DNA of 64,000 nt, from NCBI RefSeq assembly GCF_000524195.1, contig NW_020170383.1, positions 2,793,067 to 2,857,066 of the forward strand. Direction: 5' to 3'. Under the pieces are notes generated by a model. That model was given only the letters and a program-made list of their open reading frames with translations. It was not told where the DNA came from and did no database searches. Source of the stretch: Echinococcus granulosus. Lineage: Eukaryota > Platyhelminthes > Cestoda > Cyclophyllidea > Taeniidae. Made by a program: the position numbers and the translations under genes. Below, piece by piece: positions 63,957 to 64,000 of this stretch (within the stretch, counting starts at the first letter, position 1; the number at the start of each line of letters is the position of its first letter).

Positions 63957-64000
63957 GTTAGTATATAGCCATCAGTCAGCTTTAATTATTTAGAGAGGGG

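Noticed and set aside
1..64000. tRNA, rRNA, CRISPR arrays, prokaryotic operon signals
   Set aside because: None was recognised; the window is split animal genes throughout.

Overview
This window is nuclear DNA from a multicellular animal. It is AT-rich, nearly every gene is split, and the gene set (rotatin, a death-domain ROC protein, SPATA22, CDK2AP, JADE) is metazoan. Several introns are only 30-40 nt long, next to introns of 1-3 kb. That mix and the very diverged proteins suggest a flatworm, perhaps a tapeworm, but nothing here proves the phylum. I see no rRNA, tRNA, CRISPR or operon-like features. A run of 100 Ns at 34101-34200 is an assembly gap.

Layout, left to right. 1-22.3 kb, minus strand: a giant rotatin (RTTN) homologue with at least 27 exons, whose 3' end runs off the left edge. 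23.8-25.2 kb, plus: a six-exon membrane-anchored short-chain dehydrogenase of the SDR16C/RDH type. 26.2-36.3 kb, minus: a DAPK-type protein (ankyrin repeats, ROC, COR, death domain) with no kinase domain visible upstream. 36.4-40.7 kb: gene-poor spacer with repeats. 40.7-51.1 kb, minus: a seven-exon M20 cytosolic dipeptidase (CNDP type). 52.0-56.3 kb: PPIL1 (minus) and CD2BP2 (plus), head to head across about 350 bp. 56.7-57.7 kb, minus: a compact SPATA22 homologue. 58.6-58.8 kb, plus: a single-exon CDK2AP1/2 homologue. 59.5-63.0 kb, minus: a JADE-family PHD protein. After 63 kb, plus: two coding-like stretches that I could not name.

The genes serve separate housekeeping or developmental roles: centriole assembly (RTTN), lipid or retinoid redox (SDR), death signalling or cytoskeleton (DAPK-like), peptide turnover (CNDP), splicing (PPIL1 and CD2BP2/U5-52K), meiotic recombination (SPATA22) and chromatin (CDK2AP in NuRD, JADE in HBO1). 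The PPIL1/CD2BP2 pair is the clearest functional link between neighbours, because both products are spliceosome-associated and share one intergenic promoter region.

The most unusual points are the kinase-less DAPK-type gene whose ankyrin repeats are each coded by one 99-nt phase-0 exon, the CD2BP2 homologue whose GYF domain has lost its signature residues, the two-exon SPATA22, and a GC-AG intron in the dipeptidase. Exon limits were read by eye from splice consensus, reading phase and similarity to remembered family sequences, so single-base errors are possible.
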